DNA of 64,000 nt. Origin: Staphylococcus delphini. GTDB taxonomy: Bacteria; Bacillota; Bacilli; Staphylococcales; Staphylococcaceae. The stretch lies in assembly GCF_900636325.1 (NCBI RefSeq), contig NZ_LR134263.1, positions 1,302,001 through 1,366,000 on the forward strand, read 5' to 3'. This document shows positions 48,495 to 60,289 of this stretch, one piece after another; position 1 is the first letter of the stretch, and each line of letters starts with the position of its first letter. The notes under the pieces are model-generated. The model saw only the letters and a list, made by a program, of their open reading frames with translations. It did no database searches and had not been told where the DNA came from. The position numbers were made by a program, and so were the translations under genes.

Positions 48495-49091
48495 ATGAAT
48501 ATCAACCCAAATGAAGTAGACATTCTGATTAGTGCTGTTAAACCAGAGCAATATCCAGAGTTAGATTTGCCTGAAGTTGCATTAAGTGGTCGCTCAAATG
48601 TTGGAAAATCAACATTTATTAACAGTATGATTGGCCGGAAAAATATGGCGAGAACGTCTCAACAACCCGGTAAAACGCAAACTTTAAACTTTTTTAACAT
48701 CGATAACCAATTGATTTTTGTCGATGTACCAGGCTATGGTTATGCGAAAGTAAGTAAAAAGCAACGTGAAGCTTTCGGTAAGATGATCGAAACATATATC
48801 ACAACACGAGAAGCATTAAAACTCGTGATTCAATTAGTCGATTTACGTCATCCGCCAACTGAAGATGATGTGTTAATGTATGACTTTTTGAAGTATTACG
48901 ACATTCCAACACTCATTATCGCAACGAAAGAAGATAAAATCCCTAAAGGTAAAGTACAAAAGCATATTAAAATCATTAAAGAAAAATTGGAATTAGAACC
49001 TGGCGATCAAATTATCAGTTACTCCTCCATTGAGAAAAAGAAACAAGACCAAATTTGGGCAGCCATTAGTGCGTTCATAGAGGAAGCATAA
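48495..49091 (+). CDS. engB: Ribosome biogenesis GTPase EngB/YsxC
   Basis: Essential small GTPase in 50S assembly. It has 198 residues: G1 [10 protein letters not shown]2 region [13 protein letters not shown]3 DVPGYG, G4 ATKEDK and G5-like [11 protein letters not shown] 48495 follows GAGGTG; the ATG at 48465 lacks a ribosome site. It lies after clpX, here separated by a terminator. Confidence 0.96.
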   Translation: MNINPNEVDILISAVKPEQYPELDLPEVALSGRSNVGKSTFINSMIGRKNMARTSQQPGKTQTLNFFNIDNQLIFVDVPGYGYAKVSKKQREAFGKMIETYITTREALKLVIQLVDLRHPPTEDDVLMYDFLKYYDIPTLIIATKEDKIPKGKVQKHIKIIKEKLELEPGDQIISYSSIEKKKQDQIWAAISAFIEEA

Positions 49092-49185
49092 CCTATTATC
49101 AATAGATGAAAGTCATGCACGACTACAATTATGATAAAAATTTAGAAAGTCATTTTAAAAATCTTAACATGATTATGCATTTTTA

Positions 49186-49214
49186 ATTAGAATGACTCTA
49201 ATCTGTGTTATAAT
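49186..49214 (+). promoter_or_regulatory. hemA promoter with PerR-box-like operator
   Basis: ATTAGAATGACTCTAAT (49186-49202) is a 17-bp inverted repeat with one mismatched pair. Its inner 15 bases match 11 of the 14 fixed positions of the PerR consensus TTATAATNATTATAA. It ends 6 bp before an extended -10, TGTTATAAT (49206-49214). The B. subtilis hemA operon is a known PerR target; binding here is inferred. Confidence 0.6.
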
Positions 49215-49246
49215 GTAGTCATTGTAGAATATATGGGGGCATAAGC

Positions 49247-50587
49247 ATGTACTTAATAGCAGTTAGTGTGAATCATCGAACAGCTGATGTAGCATGTCGT
49301 GAAAAACTTTCATTTCAAGAAGAGAGTTTGACACACGTGCATGAAGCGTTGTTCGAGACAAAATCTATTTTAGAAAACGTGATTTTATCAACGTGTAACC
49401 GTACTGAAGTGTATGCGGTAGTTGACCAAATTCATACGGGACGTTACTATATTCAAAGATTTTTAGCGCGACAATTTAATTTTGAAGTAGATGATATCAA
49501 GGGGATGTCTGAAGTGAAAATTGAGGACGAAGCGATTGAACATCTATTCAGAGTTACTGCAGGCTTAGACTCAATCGTATTAGGTGAAACACAAATTTTA
49601 GGTCAGATGAGAGATGCGTTTTTCACAGCACAAGAAGCGGGAACAACTGGTACCATTTTTAATGAACTATTCAAGCAAGCAATCACATTTAGTAAAAAAG
49701 CACATCATGAAACAGATATTGCTGATAATACGATTAGTGTGTCTTACGGTGCGGTGGAACTTGCGAAAAAAATGTTCGGTAAAATGAATAAAAAACAAGC
49801 GTTAGTCATTGGTGCGGGCGAAATGGCAGAATTAGCTGTTTTAAACTTAAAAGGTGCTGGCGTGAGTCATATTACAGTCATTAACCGTACATTATCACGT
49901 GCACAAGCATTAGCAGATCAACATGGTGTTCAAGTCGGCGAATGGGCGTCACTAGGGGAAGCCATTGTTTCAGCAGATATCGTGATTAGTTCAACGAGTG
50001 CAGAACAATTTATCATTACAAAAGAGATGTTAGAAATGTGTCAAAGCGTTGCGAAATCATCTCAAAAAGTCATGATTGATATTGCTGTACCAAGAGATAT
50101 TGAACCTGTCGACATGTCGCATTCCGAGTTGTTTATTTATGACGTGGATGATCTAAAGGGTCTCGTTGATGCAAACTTGCGTGAACGTCAACTTGCAGCA
50201 GAACAAATTGCATCACGTATTCCAACAGAAATTGATAAACATAATGAATGGGTGCGTATGCTCGGTGTCGTTCCGGTCATTCGTGCGTTACGTGAAAAAG
50301 CAATGCAAATCCAACAAGATACGATGGATAGTATTAGCCGTAAATTACCCAATATGTCAGAGCGCGAACGAAAAGTGATTTCTAAGCATACGAAGAGCAT
50401 CATTAATCAAATGCTAAAAGATCCGATCAAACAAGCGAAAGAGATTAGTGATGATAAGCATGCGGATGCGAAGTTAGCACTATTCCAAGAAATTTTTGAT
50501 TTAGAAGTTGAAGCAGATTATAAAACACAAGCGATTGAAAAGAAAAAATCTGTGTTGAAAGAAAGATTATTAAGTATAGAAACTTAA
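49247..50587 (+). CDS. hemA: Glutamyl-tRNA reductase
   Basis: NADPH-dependent reduction of glutamyl-tRNA to glutamate-1-semialdehyde, the committed step of haem synthesis in the C5 pathway. It has 446 residues, with catalytic Cys50 in [26 protein letters not shown], the Rossmann motif [15 protein letters not shown] and a C-terminal dimerisation helix region. TGGGGGC precedes the ATG. First gene of hemAXCDBL; a PerR-like operator precedes it. Confidence 0.97.
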   Translation: MYLIAVSVNHRTADVACREKLSFQEESLTHVHEALFETKSILENVILSTCNRTEVYAVVDQIHTGRYYIQRFLARQFNFEVDDIKGMSEVKIEDEAIEHLFRVTAGLDSIVLGETQILGQMRDAFFTAQEAGTTGTIFNELFKQAITFSKKAHHETDIADNTISVSYGAVELAKKMFGKMNKKQALVIGAGEMAELAVLNLKGAGVSHITVINRTLSRAQALADQHGVQVGEWASLGEAIVSADIVISSTSAEQFIITKEMLEMCQSVAKSSQKVMIDIAVPRDIEPVDMSHSELFIYDVDDLKGLVDANLRERQLAAEQIASRIPTEIDKHNEWVRMLGVVPVIRALREKAMQIQQDTMDSISRKLPNMSERERKVISKHTKSIINQMLKDPIKQAKEISDDKHADAKLALFQEIFDLEVEADYKTQAIEKKKSVLKERLLSIET

Positions 50588-50601
50588 AGAACGGTGATGC
50601 T

Positions 50602-51438
50602 ATGGAAGAAGCGTTTTTCATACGTTTTCATGAAATCATTTTATTGATTTATTTAGTCAGTATGGTGTGTTTGATCATTGATGTGTTTCAAAAGAATTAT
50701 CGTCTACAAAATATAGGGTTCTATGCTTTAGGGATTGTTTGGTTTTGTCAAACAATCTCTTTAACTATGTTTATTATATGGCAAAAGCAACTCCCTTTAA
50801 CCTCTTTAATCGAGAGTTTTTATGTATTAACGTGGTTGATTTTGACGATTACTTTTGTGATGTCCGTGTTGCGTCAGTCTGATTTTATGATCGCCTTTTT
50901 GAATGTGATTGGGTTTGTCTTCATGACGATTCACACGTTCCATCCGCGACAATTTAAATTGGACGGTGCGCGACTCACAGCTTTGAATGAATTACTGTTT
51001 TTCCACATTTCACTCGCATTATTGAGTTATGTGGTTTTCGCAGTTGCGTTTGTGAATGCGATTATTTATTTAATACAGTATCGAAATTTAAAAGAAAAGC
51101 GATTTACGCAAAATTTCTTTAGAATGAGCAGTATCGCAACACTTGAAAAGTTAGTGTTCTACAGTTCTTTGGTTGGTGTCATATTTATGTTCATAAGTCT
51201 CGTGCTAGGGATTCAGTGGGGTATGGTATCGATTGGCTATGACATCTTTTTAGACTTGAAAGTGATCTCGTCAATTATTATTTTTATTGCCTATTCTATT
51301 TTTATTACATTACGATTGACGCGTCGTTTTAAGCAGTCATTTTTAATGAATTTAAATATTATGTTATTTTTATGCTGTATGATCAATTTAGTTGTGGTGA
51401 CTCAATTATCAACATTTCACCAATGGACCGGAGTTTAA
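50602..51438 (+). CDS. hemX: HemX membrane protein (CcsA-like)
   Basis: A 278-residue integral membrane protein with about eight hydrophobic helices and the conserved WGMVSIG region of the cytochrome c assembly/CcsA-type family. In Firmicutes HemX lowers the amount of HemA and so limits haem synthesis. It starts 14 bp after hemA, consistent with coupled expression. Confidence 0.9.
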   Translation: MEEAFFIRFHEIILLIYLVSMVCLIIDVFQKNYRLQNIGFYALGIVWFCQTISLTMFIIWQKQLPLTSLIESFYVLTWLILTITFVMSVLRQSDFMIAFLNVIGFVFMTIHTFHPRQFKLDGARLTALNELLFFHISLALLSYVVFAVAFVNAIIYLIQYRNLKEKRFTQNFFRMSSIATLEKLVFYSSLVGVIFMFISLVLGIQWGMVSIGYDIFLDLKVISSIIIFIAYSIFITLRLTRRFKQSFLMNLNIMLFLCCMINLVVVTQLSTFHQWTGV

Positions 51439-51463
51439 CTTATTTTAATTGGAGGAAAGCACT

Positions 51464-52393
51464 ATGCGTAAACTTATCGTCGGCTCAAGAAGAAGTCAGC
51501 TTGCATTGACTCAAAGCCAACAATTTATTGATCGTTTAAAAGAAGTTGATCCTACTTTAGATATCGAAATTAAAGAAATTGTAACAAAAGGGGATCAAAT
51601 TGTGGATCGCCAATTATCTAAAGTCGGTGGAAAAGGCTTATTCGTGAAAGAAATACAAAATGAACTCTTTAGCCGAGATATTGATATGGCTATTCATTCT
51701 TTAAAAGACGTTCCAAGTGAATTACCTGAAGGCCTTACGTTAGGATGTATTCCGGACCGTGAAAATCCATTCGATGCTTTCATTTCAAAAAATCATATTC
51801 CGTTAGACGAACTTCCTGATGGTAGTATTATTGGAACAAGTTCGTTAAGACGGGGGGCACAGATTTTAGCGAAATATCCGAACCTAGAAATCAAATGGAT
51901 AAGAGGAAACATTGACACACGATTGAAAAAGCTAGAAACAGAGGATTACGATGCGATCATTTTAGCGGCAGCAGGTTTGAAACGCATGGGTTGGTCTGAT
52001 GACATAGTGACAACGTATTTAGATGAAGACTTGCTCGTACCGGCTATTGGTCAAGGTGCACTTGGTATTGAATGTCGTGCAGATGATGAAGAATTGTTAG
52101 CTTTACTCGCAAAAGTACATAATGAAGACGTGGCGGCATGTGTCACAGCAGAGCGCACGTTTTTAAAAGAAATGAATGGGAGTTGTCAAGTGCCTATCGG
52201 GGGCTATGCAACACGTAAAAATGATACTGAGATTCAATTCACGGGTTTGATTATGTCTCCAGATGGTAAACAAAGATTTGAGTACACATTTTCAGGTCAA
52301 GACCCAATACAAGTCGGTAGCGAAGTGAGTCGTGTTCTTAAATCTCAAGGTGCGGATAAAATTATTCAAGCTTTAAATGAGAAAGAGGTGTAA
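51464..52393 (+). CDS. hemC: Hydroxymethylbilane synthase (porphobilinogen deaminase)
   Basis: Joins four porphobilinogen units into hydroxymethylbilane. It has 309 residues, with the N-terminal [34 protein letters not shown] active site, [20 protein letters not shown] and Cys241 in [12 protein letters not shown], which holds the dipyrromethane cofactor. ATG 51464 follows TTGGAGGAAAGC; TTG 51449 is rejected. Confidence 0.97.
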   Translation: MRKLIVGSRRSQLALTQSQQFIDRLKEVDPTLDIEIKEIVTKGDQIVDRQLSKVGGKGLFVKEIQNELFSRDIDMAIHSLKDVPSELPEGLTLGCIPDRENPFDAFISKNHIPLDELPDGSIIGTSSLRRGAQILAKYPNLEIKWIRGNIDTRLKKLETEDYDAIILAAAGLKRMGWSDDIVTTYLDEDLLVPAIGQGALGIECRADDEELLALLAKVHNEDVAACVTAERTFLKEMNGSCQVPIGGYATRKNDTEIQFTGLIMSPDGKQRFEYTFSGQDPIQVGSEVSRVLKSQGADKIIQALNEKEV

Positions 52394-52396
52394 ATG

Positions 52397-53074
52397 ATGA
52401 AGCCTATTATAGTGATGACCCAAACAAAGCGTTATGATGATCAGCGCGCGGAAATCCTTCATCTTCCATTTGTGACGACTGAACCACTTCCTTTTGATCA
52501 ATCTGTGCTTCGTCGTCACTATGATTGGCTTGTTTTTACATCTCAAAATGCCGTTACGCATTTTCTACCTTATTTAAAGCAGTTAAATTTTAATGGATTA
52601 GCGGTCATAGGCGAGAAAACGAAAGCATTTTGTGAATCACAAGGCTTGCAAGTGGATTTTTACCCAGCAGATTACTCACAAGAAGGCTTTCTTGAGGCAT
52701 TTCCCACACAACAAGGAGAGCACATTTTGATTCCATCCAGTCAACGTGCGCGCCCATTACTGCATGAAACGTTGCAAGCACGTGGTTTCAATGTTGATAA
52801 AATTGATTTGTATACGTCACGTTTTTTAATGGAAAATGTGAAGGAGGCCAAAGCACGTATCGAGCAAGGTCAAGTGGATGCATTGACGTTTGCGAGTGCC
52901 TCTGCTGTCAAAGCTTTTTTTGACGATGACACACCATTAAATTTCGAAAGGTATTATGCCATTGGTCAACAAACAGCACGACAAATTCAAGATTATGGCG
53001 ATTCATGCTCTATTGCTGATATTCAAACTTTAGAATCAATGGTGACTAAAATTTTAGAAGAGAGGGTTCAATAA
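52397..53074 (+). CDS. hemD: Uroporphyrinogen-III synthase
   Basis: Closes and inverts ring D of hydroxymethylbilane to give uroporphyrinogen III. It has 225 residues, poorly conserved as usual for HemD. Recognisable are [36 protein letters not shown] and [14 protein letters not shown]. Of two adjacent ATGs, 52397 has the better distance (6 bp) from GAGGTG. It overlaps hemB by one base. Confidence 0.93.
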   Translation: MKPIIVMTQTKRYDDQRAEILHLPFVTTEPLPFDQSVLRRHYDWLVFTSQNAVTHFLPYLKQLNFNGLAVIGEKTKAFCESQGLQVDFYPADYSQEGFLEAFPTQQGEHILIPSSQRARPLLHETLQARGFNVDKIDLYTSRFLMENVKEAKARIEQGQVDALTFASASAVKAFFDDDTPLNFERYYAIGQQTARQIQDYGDSCSIADIQTLESMVTKILEERVQ

Positions 53075-54051
53075 TGCAATTCGATAGACATAGACGATTA
53101 CGTTCATCAAAAGTGATGCGCGATATGGTGAGAGAAACACATGTGAGAAAAGAAGATTTGATTTATCCTATTTTTGTTGTAGAAAAAGATGATGTTAAAA
53201 CAGAAATTAAATCTTTACCAGGTGTATACCAAATCAGCTTAAATCTACTACATGAAGAATTGAAAGCGGCATATGATTTAGGGATTCGTGCCATTATGTT
53301 CTTTGGAATTCCGAATGAAAAAGATGCATGTGGGACAGGCGCATTTATTGAAGAGGGTATTATTCAAAAAGCAACACGTTTGGCGAAATCCATGTATGAT
53401 GATTTATTAATTCTTGCCGATACATGTTTATGTGAATATACGGATCATGGTCATTGTGGTGTGATTGACCCACATACACATGATGTCGATAATGATAAAA
53501 CATTGCCTTTACTCGTTCAAACAGCTGTTTCTCAAGTGAAGGCGGGTGCAGATATTATCGCTCCTAGTAATATGATGGATGGATTCGTAGCAGCGATTCG
53601 CCAAGGTTTAGATGAAGCAGGATACTATCATATTCCAATTATGAGTTACGGGATTAAATATGCGTCAAGCTTTTTCGGCCCATTCCGTGATGCAGCAGAA
53701 TCTGCACCGTCATTTGGTGATCGTAAAACGTATCAAATGGATCCAGCGAACCGTCTAGAAGCGTTACGTGAGTTGGAATCTGACCTTAACGAAGGGGCAG
53801 ACATGATGATTGTTAAGCCGGCGTTAAGTTACCTTGATATTATTCGTGATGTACGTAACAATAGCAACATACCGATTATTGCTTATAATGTGAGTGGTGA
53901 GTACAGTATGACAAAAGCAGCAGCATTAAATGGTTGGATTGATGAAGAAAAAGTCGTGATGGAGCAAATGATCTCTATGAAACGCGCAGGCGCAGATATG
54001 ATTATCACTTACTTTGCGAAAGACATTTGTCAATATTTAGATCAACAATAA
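53074..54051 (+). CDS. hemB: Delta-aminolevulinic acid dehydratase (porphobilinogen synthase)
   Basis: Condenses two 5-aminolevulinate molecules to porphobilinogen. It has 325 residues. The zinc-site Cys residues are present in [17 protein letters not shown], so this is a zinc-dependent enzyme. Catalytic Lys regions are [16 protein letters not shown] and [12 protein letters not shown]. It starts in the hemD stop (TAATG) with GAGAGGG upstream. Confidence 0.97.
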   Translation: MQFDRHRRLRSSKVMRDMVRETHVRKEDLIYPIFVVEKDDVKTEIKSLPGVYQISLNLLHEELKAAYDLGIRAIMFFGIPNEKDACGTGAFIEEGIIQKATRLAKSMYDDLLILADTCLCEYTDHGHCGVIDPHTHDVDNDKTLPLLVQTAVSQVKAGADIIAPSNMMDGFVAAIRQGLDEAGYYHIPIMSYGIKYASSFFGPFRDAAESAPSFGDRKTYQMDPANRLEALRELESDLNEGADMMIVKPALSYLDIIRDVRNNSNIPIIAYNVSGEYSMTKAAALNGWIDEEKVVMEQMISMKRAGADMIITYFAKDICQYLDQQ

Positions 54052-54066
54052 TAGGAGGCGGCAATA

Positions 54067-55353
54067 TTGCGTTATAACGAATCAATTAAAGCATTTGAAA
54101 AAGCAGAACAACTGATGCCAGGAGGTGTGAACAGCCCCGTACGTGCATTTAAATCAGTAGACACACCAGCGATTTTTATGGCGCGCGGTGAGGGAAGCCG
54201 AATTTATGATATTGACGGCAATGAATATATTGACTATGTGCTCAGTTGGGGGCCGCTTATTTTAGGTCATCGTGATCCTAAAGTGATTGAAGCGATTCAT
54301 GATGTTGTCGAACGTGGTACAAGCTTTGGCGCATCAACATTAGAAGAAAACCGTTTAGCTGAATTAGTGATTGAACGTGTGCCTTCTATTGAAAAAGTGC
54401 GTATGGTGTCATCCGGAACAGAAGCAACATTAGACACATTACGTTTAGCACGTGGTTATACTGGTAAAAATAAAATCATTAAATTTGAAGGTAACTATCA
54501 CGGTCATAGTGATTCGTTGTTAATTAAAGCCGGTTCTGGTGTAGCAACGTTAGGTTTACCGGATTCACCCGGTGTTCCAGAAGGTACGGCGAAAAATACG
54601 ATTACGGTGCCTTATAACGATCTTGAAGCGGTAAAATACGCATTTGAAGAGTTTGGTGATGATATCGCAGCGGTCATTGTAGAGCCCGTCTCAGGAAACA
54701 TGGGTGTCGTACCACCGATTAACAACTTTTTACAAGGGTTACGCGACATTACGAAAGAAAATGATGCTTTACTTATTTTTGATGAAGTGATGACTGGTTT
54801 TCGCGTTGGTTACAATTGTGCACAAGGCTATTTTGACGTCATTCCAGATTTAACGTGTCTAGGTAAAGTGATTGGCGGTGGTCTACCTGTTGGTGCTTTC
54901 GGTGGCCGTAAAGAAATTATGGATCATATTGCACCAAGTGGAGACATTTATCAAGCAGGTACATTGTCAGGTAACCCGCTTGCAATGACGAGTGGTTATA
55001 TGACATTAAGCCAATTAACACCAGAAAGCTATGATTACTTTAATGAACTTGGTGATAGGTTAGAAGAAGGATTAACTGAAATCTTCAGCAAACATCAAGT
55101 GCCGTTAACAGTAAATCGAGCAGGTTCTATGATTGGATTCTTCTTAAATGAAGGGCCAGTCACAAACTTTAAAGAAGCGAACCAATCCGATTTAGAATTG
55201 TTTAGCCAACTGTATCGAGAACTTGCTGAACAAGGCATTTTCTTGCCACCATCACAATTTGAAGGTATGTTTTTATCGACAGCACATACAAAAGAAGACA
55301 TTGAAAAAACATTGCATGCTTTCGATGTTGCGTTAGAGCGTCTCGGAAAATAA
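54067..55353 (+). CDS. hemL: Glutamate-1-semialdehyde 2,1-aminomutase
   Basis: PLP enzyme forming 5-aminolevulinate. It has 428 residues, with [47 protein letters not shown] and the PLP-binding Lys267 in [16 protein letters not shown]. The start is TTG, with TAGGAGGC upstream at correct spacing and no ATG nearby. Last hem gene of this operon, closed by a terminator. Staphylococci often have a second copy elsewhere. Confidence 0.97.
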   Translation: MRYNESIKAFEKAEQLMPGGVNSPVRAFKSVDTPAIFMARGEGSRIYDIDGNEYIDYVLSWGPLILGHRDPKVIEAIHDVVERGTSFGASTLEENRLAELVIERVPSIEKVRMVSSGTEATLDTLRLARGYTGKNKIIKFEGNYHGHSDSLLIKAGSGVATLGLPDSPGVPEGTAKNTITVPYNDLEAVKYAFEEFGDDIAAVIVEPVSGNMGVVPPINNFLQGLRDITKENDALLIFDEVMTGFRVGYNCAQGYFDVIPDLTCLGKVIGGGLPVGAFGGRKEIMDHIAPSGDIYQAGTLSGNPLAMTSGYMTLSQLTPESYDYFNELGDRLEEGLTEIFSKHQVPLTVNRAGSMIGFFLNEGPVTNFKEANQSDLELFSQLYRELAEQGIFLPPSQFEGMFLSTAHTKEDIEKTLHAFDVALERLGK

Positions 55354-55371
55354 TTAAATATGACTATAGAT

Positions 55372-55406
55372 GAGGTTGGGATTGACGTGTCCCGACCTCT
55401 GTTTTT
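55372..55406 (+). terminator. Intrinsic terminator after hemL
   Basis: GAGGTTGGGA pairs with TCCCGACCTC (one G-T wobble) around an 8-base loop, followed by TGTTTTT. Confidence 0.85.
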
Positions 55407-55612
55407 CGTGATGGTGCATATTTGAAGCCTACTATCCTAGGTTTTTTTCATGTCGCTGATCATCATTTATCGTAAATCTAATGTATAAGTTTTGCGAATT
55501 GCATGTTTAATAGAAAAGCGTATAATATATGATTGCTATGAGTGGAGTGAGGTCATACGAGAACTGTGTTAACCTTACTCCTCGTTGTAATAAAAAATTA
55601 GGAGGCGAGGCC

Positions 55613-56695
55613 ATGGCACAAAATAAAATGTTCAATAATTTACTTGTACTCGTTATTGCGTTTTTGTTTGGTTGGATTTTGTTTGCATTGCATATCATGT
55701 TGCCATGGATGTTCGGACCCATTTTGGCAAGTATTTTTGTCGTAAAAGTACTAAAACGAGATGTTCAATGGCCGTTTTGGTTGAGTGAACTAGGCTTAAT
55801 TATGCTAGGGGTTCAAATTGGGACTTCATTTACAAGAAGTGTGACAAGTGATATTAAAGATGATTGGCTCGCGATTGTTTTAGTGAGTGTCCTCATTTTA
55901 CTGTTAGCCCTTGTCGTCTCCACTGGTTTTAGAAAAATTGCACATGTCAATCGTGAAACGGCTATTTTAAGCGTAATCCCAGGGGCGTTAAGTCAGATGA
56001 TTGTAATGGCTGAAGAAAATAAAAAAGCAGATATCCTTGTCGTGAGTCTGACACAAACGTCACGTGTCATTTTTGTTGTGTTGTTAGTGCCTTTAATATC
56101 ATTTTTCTTTAAAACTGATCATTCGAATCGTGTCAATCAAACGAACGTACAATATTTAACGGATGTTTTAACGATACAACACGTTGTCATTATCGCTTTA
56201 GGAATTGCTGTCGTTTATATGCTGATGAAGTGGATTCATTTCCCCACAAAAATGTTGATGGCACCTATCGTCGTGTTAATCATTTGGAATTTTGTAACGA
56301 ACCATACATTCACACTTGATGCACCCATTATTGCTGGCGCACAAATTATTTATATGATTCGTGTCGGCATTCAAATTGCGCATTTAACAGATCAATTAAA
56401 AGGGAGAATTGCAGTTGCTATTGCTTATCAAAATGTCATGCTTATATTTGGGGCGTTAGCAATGGTATATCTTGTACAGTTCATTAACCATGCTTCTATT
56501 GATGAATTATTCCTTGGTGCGGCACCAGGTGGAATGAGTCAAATTGTCTTGGTCGCATTGGATATCGGTGCGGACATTGCGATGATTTCAAGTTATCATA
56601 TTTTCCGTGTATTCTTTATTCTATTTTTAATTGCACCACTCGTTAGTGTGTATTTGAAATATATAGAGCGTAACAATAAAAATGATATCAATTAA
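55613..56695 (+). CDS. AbrB family membrane protein
   Basis: A 360-residue integral membrane protein with about ten hydrophobic segments and two similar halves, each with the duplicated family pattern: GPILAS/LGVQIGTSF...IPGALSQM in the first and VGIQIAHL...APGGMSQI in the second. This is the putative ammonia monooxygenase/AbrB domain (unrelated to the AbrB DNA-binding regulator). Transport is suspected but no substrate is known. ATG 55613 follows TTAGGAGGCG; the in-frame extension from 55529 lies before that site. Confidence 0.85.
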   Translation: MAQNKMFNNLLVLVIAFLFGWILFALHIMLPWMFGPILASIFVVKVLKRDVQWPFWLSELGLIMLGVQIGTSFTRSVTSDIKDDWLAIVLVSVLILLLALVVSTGFRKIAHVNRETAILSVIPGALSQMIVMAEENKKADILVVSLTQTSRVIFVVLLVPLISFFFKTDHSNRVNQTNVQYLTDVLTIQHVVIIALGIAVVYMLMKWIHFPTKMLMAPIVVLIIWNFVTNHTFTLDAPIIAGAQIIYMIRVGIQIAHLTDQLKGRIAVAIAYQNVMLIFGALAMVYLVQFINHASIDELFLGAAPGGMSQIVLVALDIGADIAMISSYHIFRVFFILFLIAPLVSVYLKYIERNNKNDIN

Positions 56696-56729
56696 GGGCT
56701 TGGATGATGTTACGTCCAAGTCCTTTTAT
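56693..56729. terminator. Terminator between AbrB-family gene and tag
   Basis: GGGCTTGGAT pairs with GTCCAAGTCC (two wobbles), followed by TTTTAT. It lies at the convergent junction of the two genes. Confidence 0.65.
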
Positions 56730-56779
56730 ATTGTGGCATACATTGATGGTAACGCTGAAATGGGTTTGTCTAGCATTTT

Positions 56780-57328
56780 TTATCGGTTCGGACATGATAC
56801 TAAATGGCTGTTATAAAGGCCGGCAGCTTCCATAAATGAAAAGGCGGTAACAGGACCAATAAATTTAAATCCATATTGTTTCAATGCTTTTGATAATGCT
56901 TTAGCTGTATCGTTAACGGTGATGCGTTCTTCAACAGATTGATATTTAAAATCGACCGGTGCACCATCGACAAATGACCATAAAAACGAACTGAAACTGT
57001 TGTAATCCTGCTCAATTTGAATATAACCTTTCGCTTGTGAGACGATGGCTTCTAATTTTGGACGATGATGTATGATATTTGGAAAGGCCATTAATGCATC
57101 AATATCTTCATCACGCATTTGTGCAATTCGATAGGGGTCAAAATTGTGAAATGCTTGTTGATAGGCTTCCTTCTTTTTTAAAATCGTTAACCACGAAAGA
57201 CCCGCATGTTGTGATTCTAGGGCTAACAATTCAAATAAAGCGCGTGAATCATACAGCGGTTTGCCCCAGGTGTGATCGTGATAATTGAGATAAAGTGGAT
57301 CTTTTGTACCAAATGCACATGGGTTCAT
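56780..57328 (-). CDS. tag: DNA-3-methyladenine glycosylase I
   Basis: Excises 3-methyladenine from alkylated DNA. It has 182 residues. The zinc-binding residues of TagI are visible: Cys4 and His17 in NPCAF and HDHTWG, and His/Cys in YNSHLVSCPNR at the end. SWLTILKKKEAYQQAFHNFD is the lesion-pocket region. AAGGAGGA precedes the ATG on the minus strand. Confidence 0.95.
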   Translation of the reverse strand: MNPCAFGTKDPLYLNYHDHTWGKPLYDSRALFELLALESQHAGLSWLTILKKKEAYQQAFHNFDPYRIAQMRDEDIDALMAFPNIIHHRPKLEAIVSQAKGYIQIEQDYNSFSSFLWSFVDGAPVDFKYQSVEERITVNDTAKALSKALKQYGFKFIGPVTAFSFMEAAGLYNSHLVSCPNR

Positions 57329-57394
57329 GTTTTCGTTCCTCCTTGTATTGACTTCATTGTCGTTTCAGTATACTATAAGAATGAAATCAAAAAT

Positions 57395-57627
57395 AGTGTC
57401 AGGGAAGAGTAAGTTATTTGCTTTTTATAGAGAGTGCATGGTAGCTGGAAATGCATAAAAGTCATAACTGAAGGTAGCCCGTTTTGAACTTTAATTGAAC
57501 TAAGAGTAGGTTAAAGCGTGTCATGAGCGTTAATCATAAGAGAGCAGTAGTGTAGAGGTTTGTCTACACTATTGAATATAGGTGGTACCGCGGAACATCC
57601 GTCCTATTTTGGACAGGTGTTTTTTTA
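57395..57627 (+). ncRNA. T-box riboswitch (valine) upstream of valS
   Basis: The T-box core ATATAGGTGGTACCGCGG (57577-57594) is close to consensus, with TGGT to pair the tRNA acceptor end. The terminator pairs CATCCGTCC with GGACAGGTG, followed by TTTTTTT (57596-57627). Upstream, GTGTAGAGG...CTACAC and GTGCATGGTAGCTGG...TGCA match other leader stems. GTA at 57474-57476 is a candidate valine specifier. The Stem I boundaries are approximate. Confidence 0.9.
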
Positions 57628-57647
57628 TTTTAATGGAGGGATTTTTA

Positions 57648-60278
57648 ATGGAAATGAAACCGAAGTATAATCCGCAAGAAGTTGAAGCGGGTCGATATCA
57701 AAAATGGCTAGACCAAGAACTTTTTAAACCAAATGATCATTCAGATAAACCTACATATACTATTGTGATTCCACCACCGAATGTGACAGGGAAGTTGCAT
57801 TTAGGTCACGCGTGGGATACGACTTTACAAGATATTTTAACACGTATGAAACGTATGCAAGGTTATGAAACACTTTATTTACCTGGTATGGACCATGCAG
57901 GGATTGCGACACAAGCAAAAGTAGAAGCGAAAATGAGAGAAGAAGGGATTTCGCGTCATGATATTGGGCGAGAAAAGTTTCTTGAAAAAGCTTGGGAATG
58001 GAAAGAGGAATACGCCTCATTTATTCGTCAACAGTGGGCAAAGTTAGGACTTGGTTTAGATTATTCCCGAGAGCGTTTCACATTGGATGCAGGATTAAGT
58101 CAAGCAGTACGTAAAGTATTCGTAGACATGTACAATAAAGGTCTCATTTATCGTGGTGAACGTATTATTAACTGGGACCCTGTGGCGAGAACCGCACTTT
58201 CTGATATTGAAGTGGTACATGAAGACGTAGAAGGCAAGTTTTATCATTTCAAATATCCATTTGCAGATGGTGAAGGTTACATTGAGATTGCGACGACACG
58301 ACCTGAAACGATGCTTGGAGATACGGCGATTGTCGTCAACCCAAATGATGAACGCTATAAAGAAGTGATCGGCAAGAAAGTGATTTTACCAATTGTCGGA
58401 CGTGAACTTCCAATTATTGCAGATGACTATGTCGATCAAGACTTCGGTAGTGGTGCGATGAAAGTAACGCCTGCACACGACCCGAACGACTTTGAAATCG
58501 GTAATCGCCATGATTTAGAACGTATTGTCGTAATGGATGAAGCAGGTCACATGAATAGTGAAGCGGGCAAATATGAAGGTATGGAGCGTTTTGAATGTCG
58601 TAAGCAACTCGTTAAAGATTTGTTGGATAAAGGTTTAGTGATTAAAATCGATAACCATACACATTCTGTCGGTCATTCCGAACGTTCAGGCGCTGTCGTT
58701 GAGCCATATTTATCAACACAATGGTTTGTTAAAATGGCACCACTTGCTGAACAAGCTTTAAATAACCAAGATACTGAGGGCCGTATCGAGTTTGTACCGC
58801 CACGTTTCGAAAAAACATTTAATCGCTGGATGGAAGAGATTCGTGATTGGACAATTTCAAGACAGTTGTGGTGGGGACATCAAATTCCTGCTTGGTATCA
58901 TAATGAAACAGGAGAAATTTATGTCGGTGAAGAAGCGCCAGAAGATATTGAAAATTGGACGCAAGATGAAGACGTGTTAGATACATGGTTCTCTAGTGCG
59001 TTATGGCCGTTTTCAACACTCGGTTGGCCAAATGAAGATGCAGCAGACTATCAACGTTTCTATCCAACGAATGTATTAGTGACGGGATACGACATTATTT
59101 TCTTCTGGGTGGCACGTATGATTTTCCAAGGCTTAGAGTTCACAGGTCAAAAACCATTTAACGACGTATTATTACATGGTTTAGTCCGTGCTGAAGATGG
59201 TCGAAAAATGAGTAAATCATTAGGTAACGGTGTGGACCCAATGGACGTCATTGATCAATATGGTGCAGACAGCTTACGTTATTTCTTGGCGACAGGCTCT
59301 TCACCAGGTCATGATTTACGTTATTCAACAGAAAAAGTAGAATCTGTTTGGAACTTTATTAATAAAATTTGGAATGCCGCACGTTTTAGTTTGATGAATA
59401 TTGGTGACTCATTCAAATTTGAAGATATTGATTTATCAGGTCATTTATCAGTTGCAGATCAATGGATATTAACACGTTTGAATGAAACGATTGACACTGT
59501 CACACAGCTGAGCGACAAGTATGAATTTGGCGAAGTGGGCCGCGTATTGTATAATTTTATTTGGGACGAGTTCTGTGACTGGTACATTGAAATGAGTAAA
59601 ATTCCAATGAACGGTGACGATGAAGCTCAGAAAAATGTAACACGCTCTGTACTTAGCTACACTTTAGATCGTATTATGCGTTTATTACATCCATTTATGC
59701 CGTTTGTTACTGAACACATTTGGCAAAACTTACCGCATGAAGGTGAATCTATCGTGACAAGCGCATGGCCAACAGTAGATCAATCGCTCGTGTTTGAAGA
59801 AAGTAAAGACGTGATGGAACAGTTAGTTGAAATCATTAAAGCGGTACGTCAATCACGTTTAGAAGTGAATACACCACTATCTAAAGAAATTCCTATTAAA
59901 ATTCAAGCTAAAAATGAAACGATTCAACAATTATTAAAGACGAACCAACATTACTTGGAACGTTTCTGTAATCCAAGTACGCTTGAAATTGAAACACAAA
60001 TCGACATTCCAGATAAAGCGATGACAACAGTCGTTGCTGCAGGTGAAGTCATTTTACCTATTGAAGGTTTGATTGATATGGACAAGGAATTAGAACGTCT
60101 AGAGAAAGATTTACAAAAATGGCAAAAAGAGTTAGATCGCGTTAATAAAAAATTATCAAACGACAACTTTGTGAATAAAGCACCTGAGCACGTCATTAAT
60201 GAAGAGAAAGAAAAACAAGTGAAATATCAAGAGAAATATGATGGTGTCAAGGCGAGAATTGAACAATTAAAAGCGTAG
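57648..60278 (+). CDS. valS: Valyl-tRNA synthetase
   Basis: Class Ia synthetase charging tRNA-Val. It has 876 residues: HIGH-type motif [15 protein letters not shown], the CP1 editing domain (about 190-340, with [13 protein letters not shown]), KMSKS motif RKMSKSLGN, anticodon-binding domain, and a C-terminal coiled coil (about 810-876) typical of ValRS. ATG 57648 follows GGAGGG; the reading from GTG 57582 starts within the T-box and is rejected. It is followed 11 bp later by folC. Confidence 0.97.
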   Translation: MEMKPKYNPQEVEAGRYQKWLDQELFKPNDHSDKPTYTIVIPPPNVTGKLHLGHAWDTTLQDILTRMKRMQGYETLYLPGMDHAGIATQAKVEAKMREEGISRHDIGREKFLEKAWEWKEEYASFIRQQWAKLGLGLDYSRERFTLDAGLSQAVRKVFVDMYNKGLIYRGERIINWDPVARTALSDIEVVHEDVEGKFYHFKYPFADGEGYIEIATTRPETMLGDTAIVVNPNDERYKEVIGKKVILPIVGRELPIIADDYVDQDFGSGAMKVTPAHDPNDFEIGNRHDLERIVVMDEAGHMNSEAGKYEGMERFECRKQLVKDLLDKGLVIKIDNHTHSVGHSERSGAVVEPYLSTQWFVKMAPLAEQALNNQDTEGRIEFVPPRFEKTFNRWMEEIRDWTISRQLWWGHQIPAWYHNETGEIYVGEEAPEDIENWTQDEDVLDTWFSSALWPFSTLGWPNEDAADYQRFYPTNVLVTGYDIIFFWVARMIFQGLEFTGQKPFNDVLLHGLVRAEDGRKMSKSLGNGVDPMDVIDQYGADSLRYFLATGSSPGHDLRYSTEKVESVWNFINKIWNAARFSLMNIGDSFKFEDIDLSGHLSVADQWILTRLNETIDTVTQLSDKYEFGEVGRVLYNFIWDEFCDWYIEMSKIPMNGDDEAQKNVTRSVLSYTLDRIMRLLHPFMPFVTEHIWQNLPHEGESIVTSAWPTVDQSLVFEESKDVMEQLVEIIKAVRQSRLEVNTPLSKEIPIKIQAKNETIQQLLKTNQHYLERFCNPSTLEIETQIDIPDKAMTTVVAAGEVILPIEGLIDMDKELERLEKDLQKWQKELDRVNKKLSNDNFVNKAPEHVINEEKEKQVKYQEKYDGVKARIEQLKA

Positions 60279-60289
60279 GAGTCTTAGTT

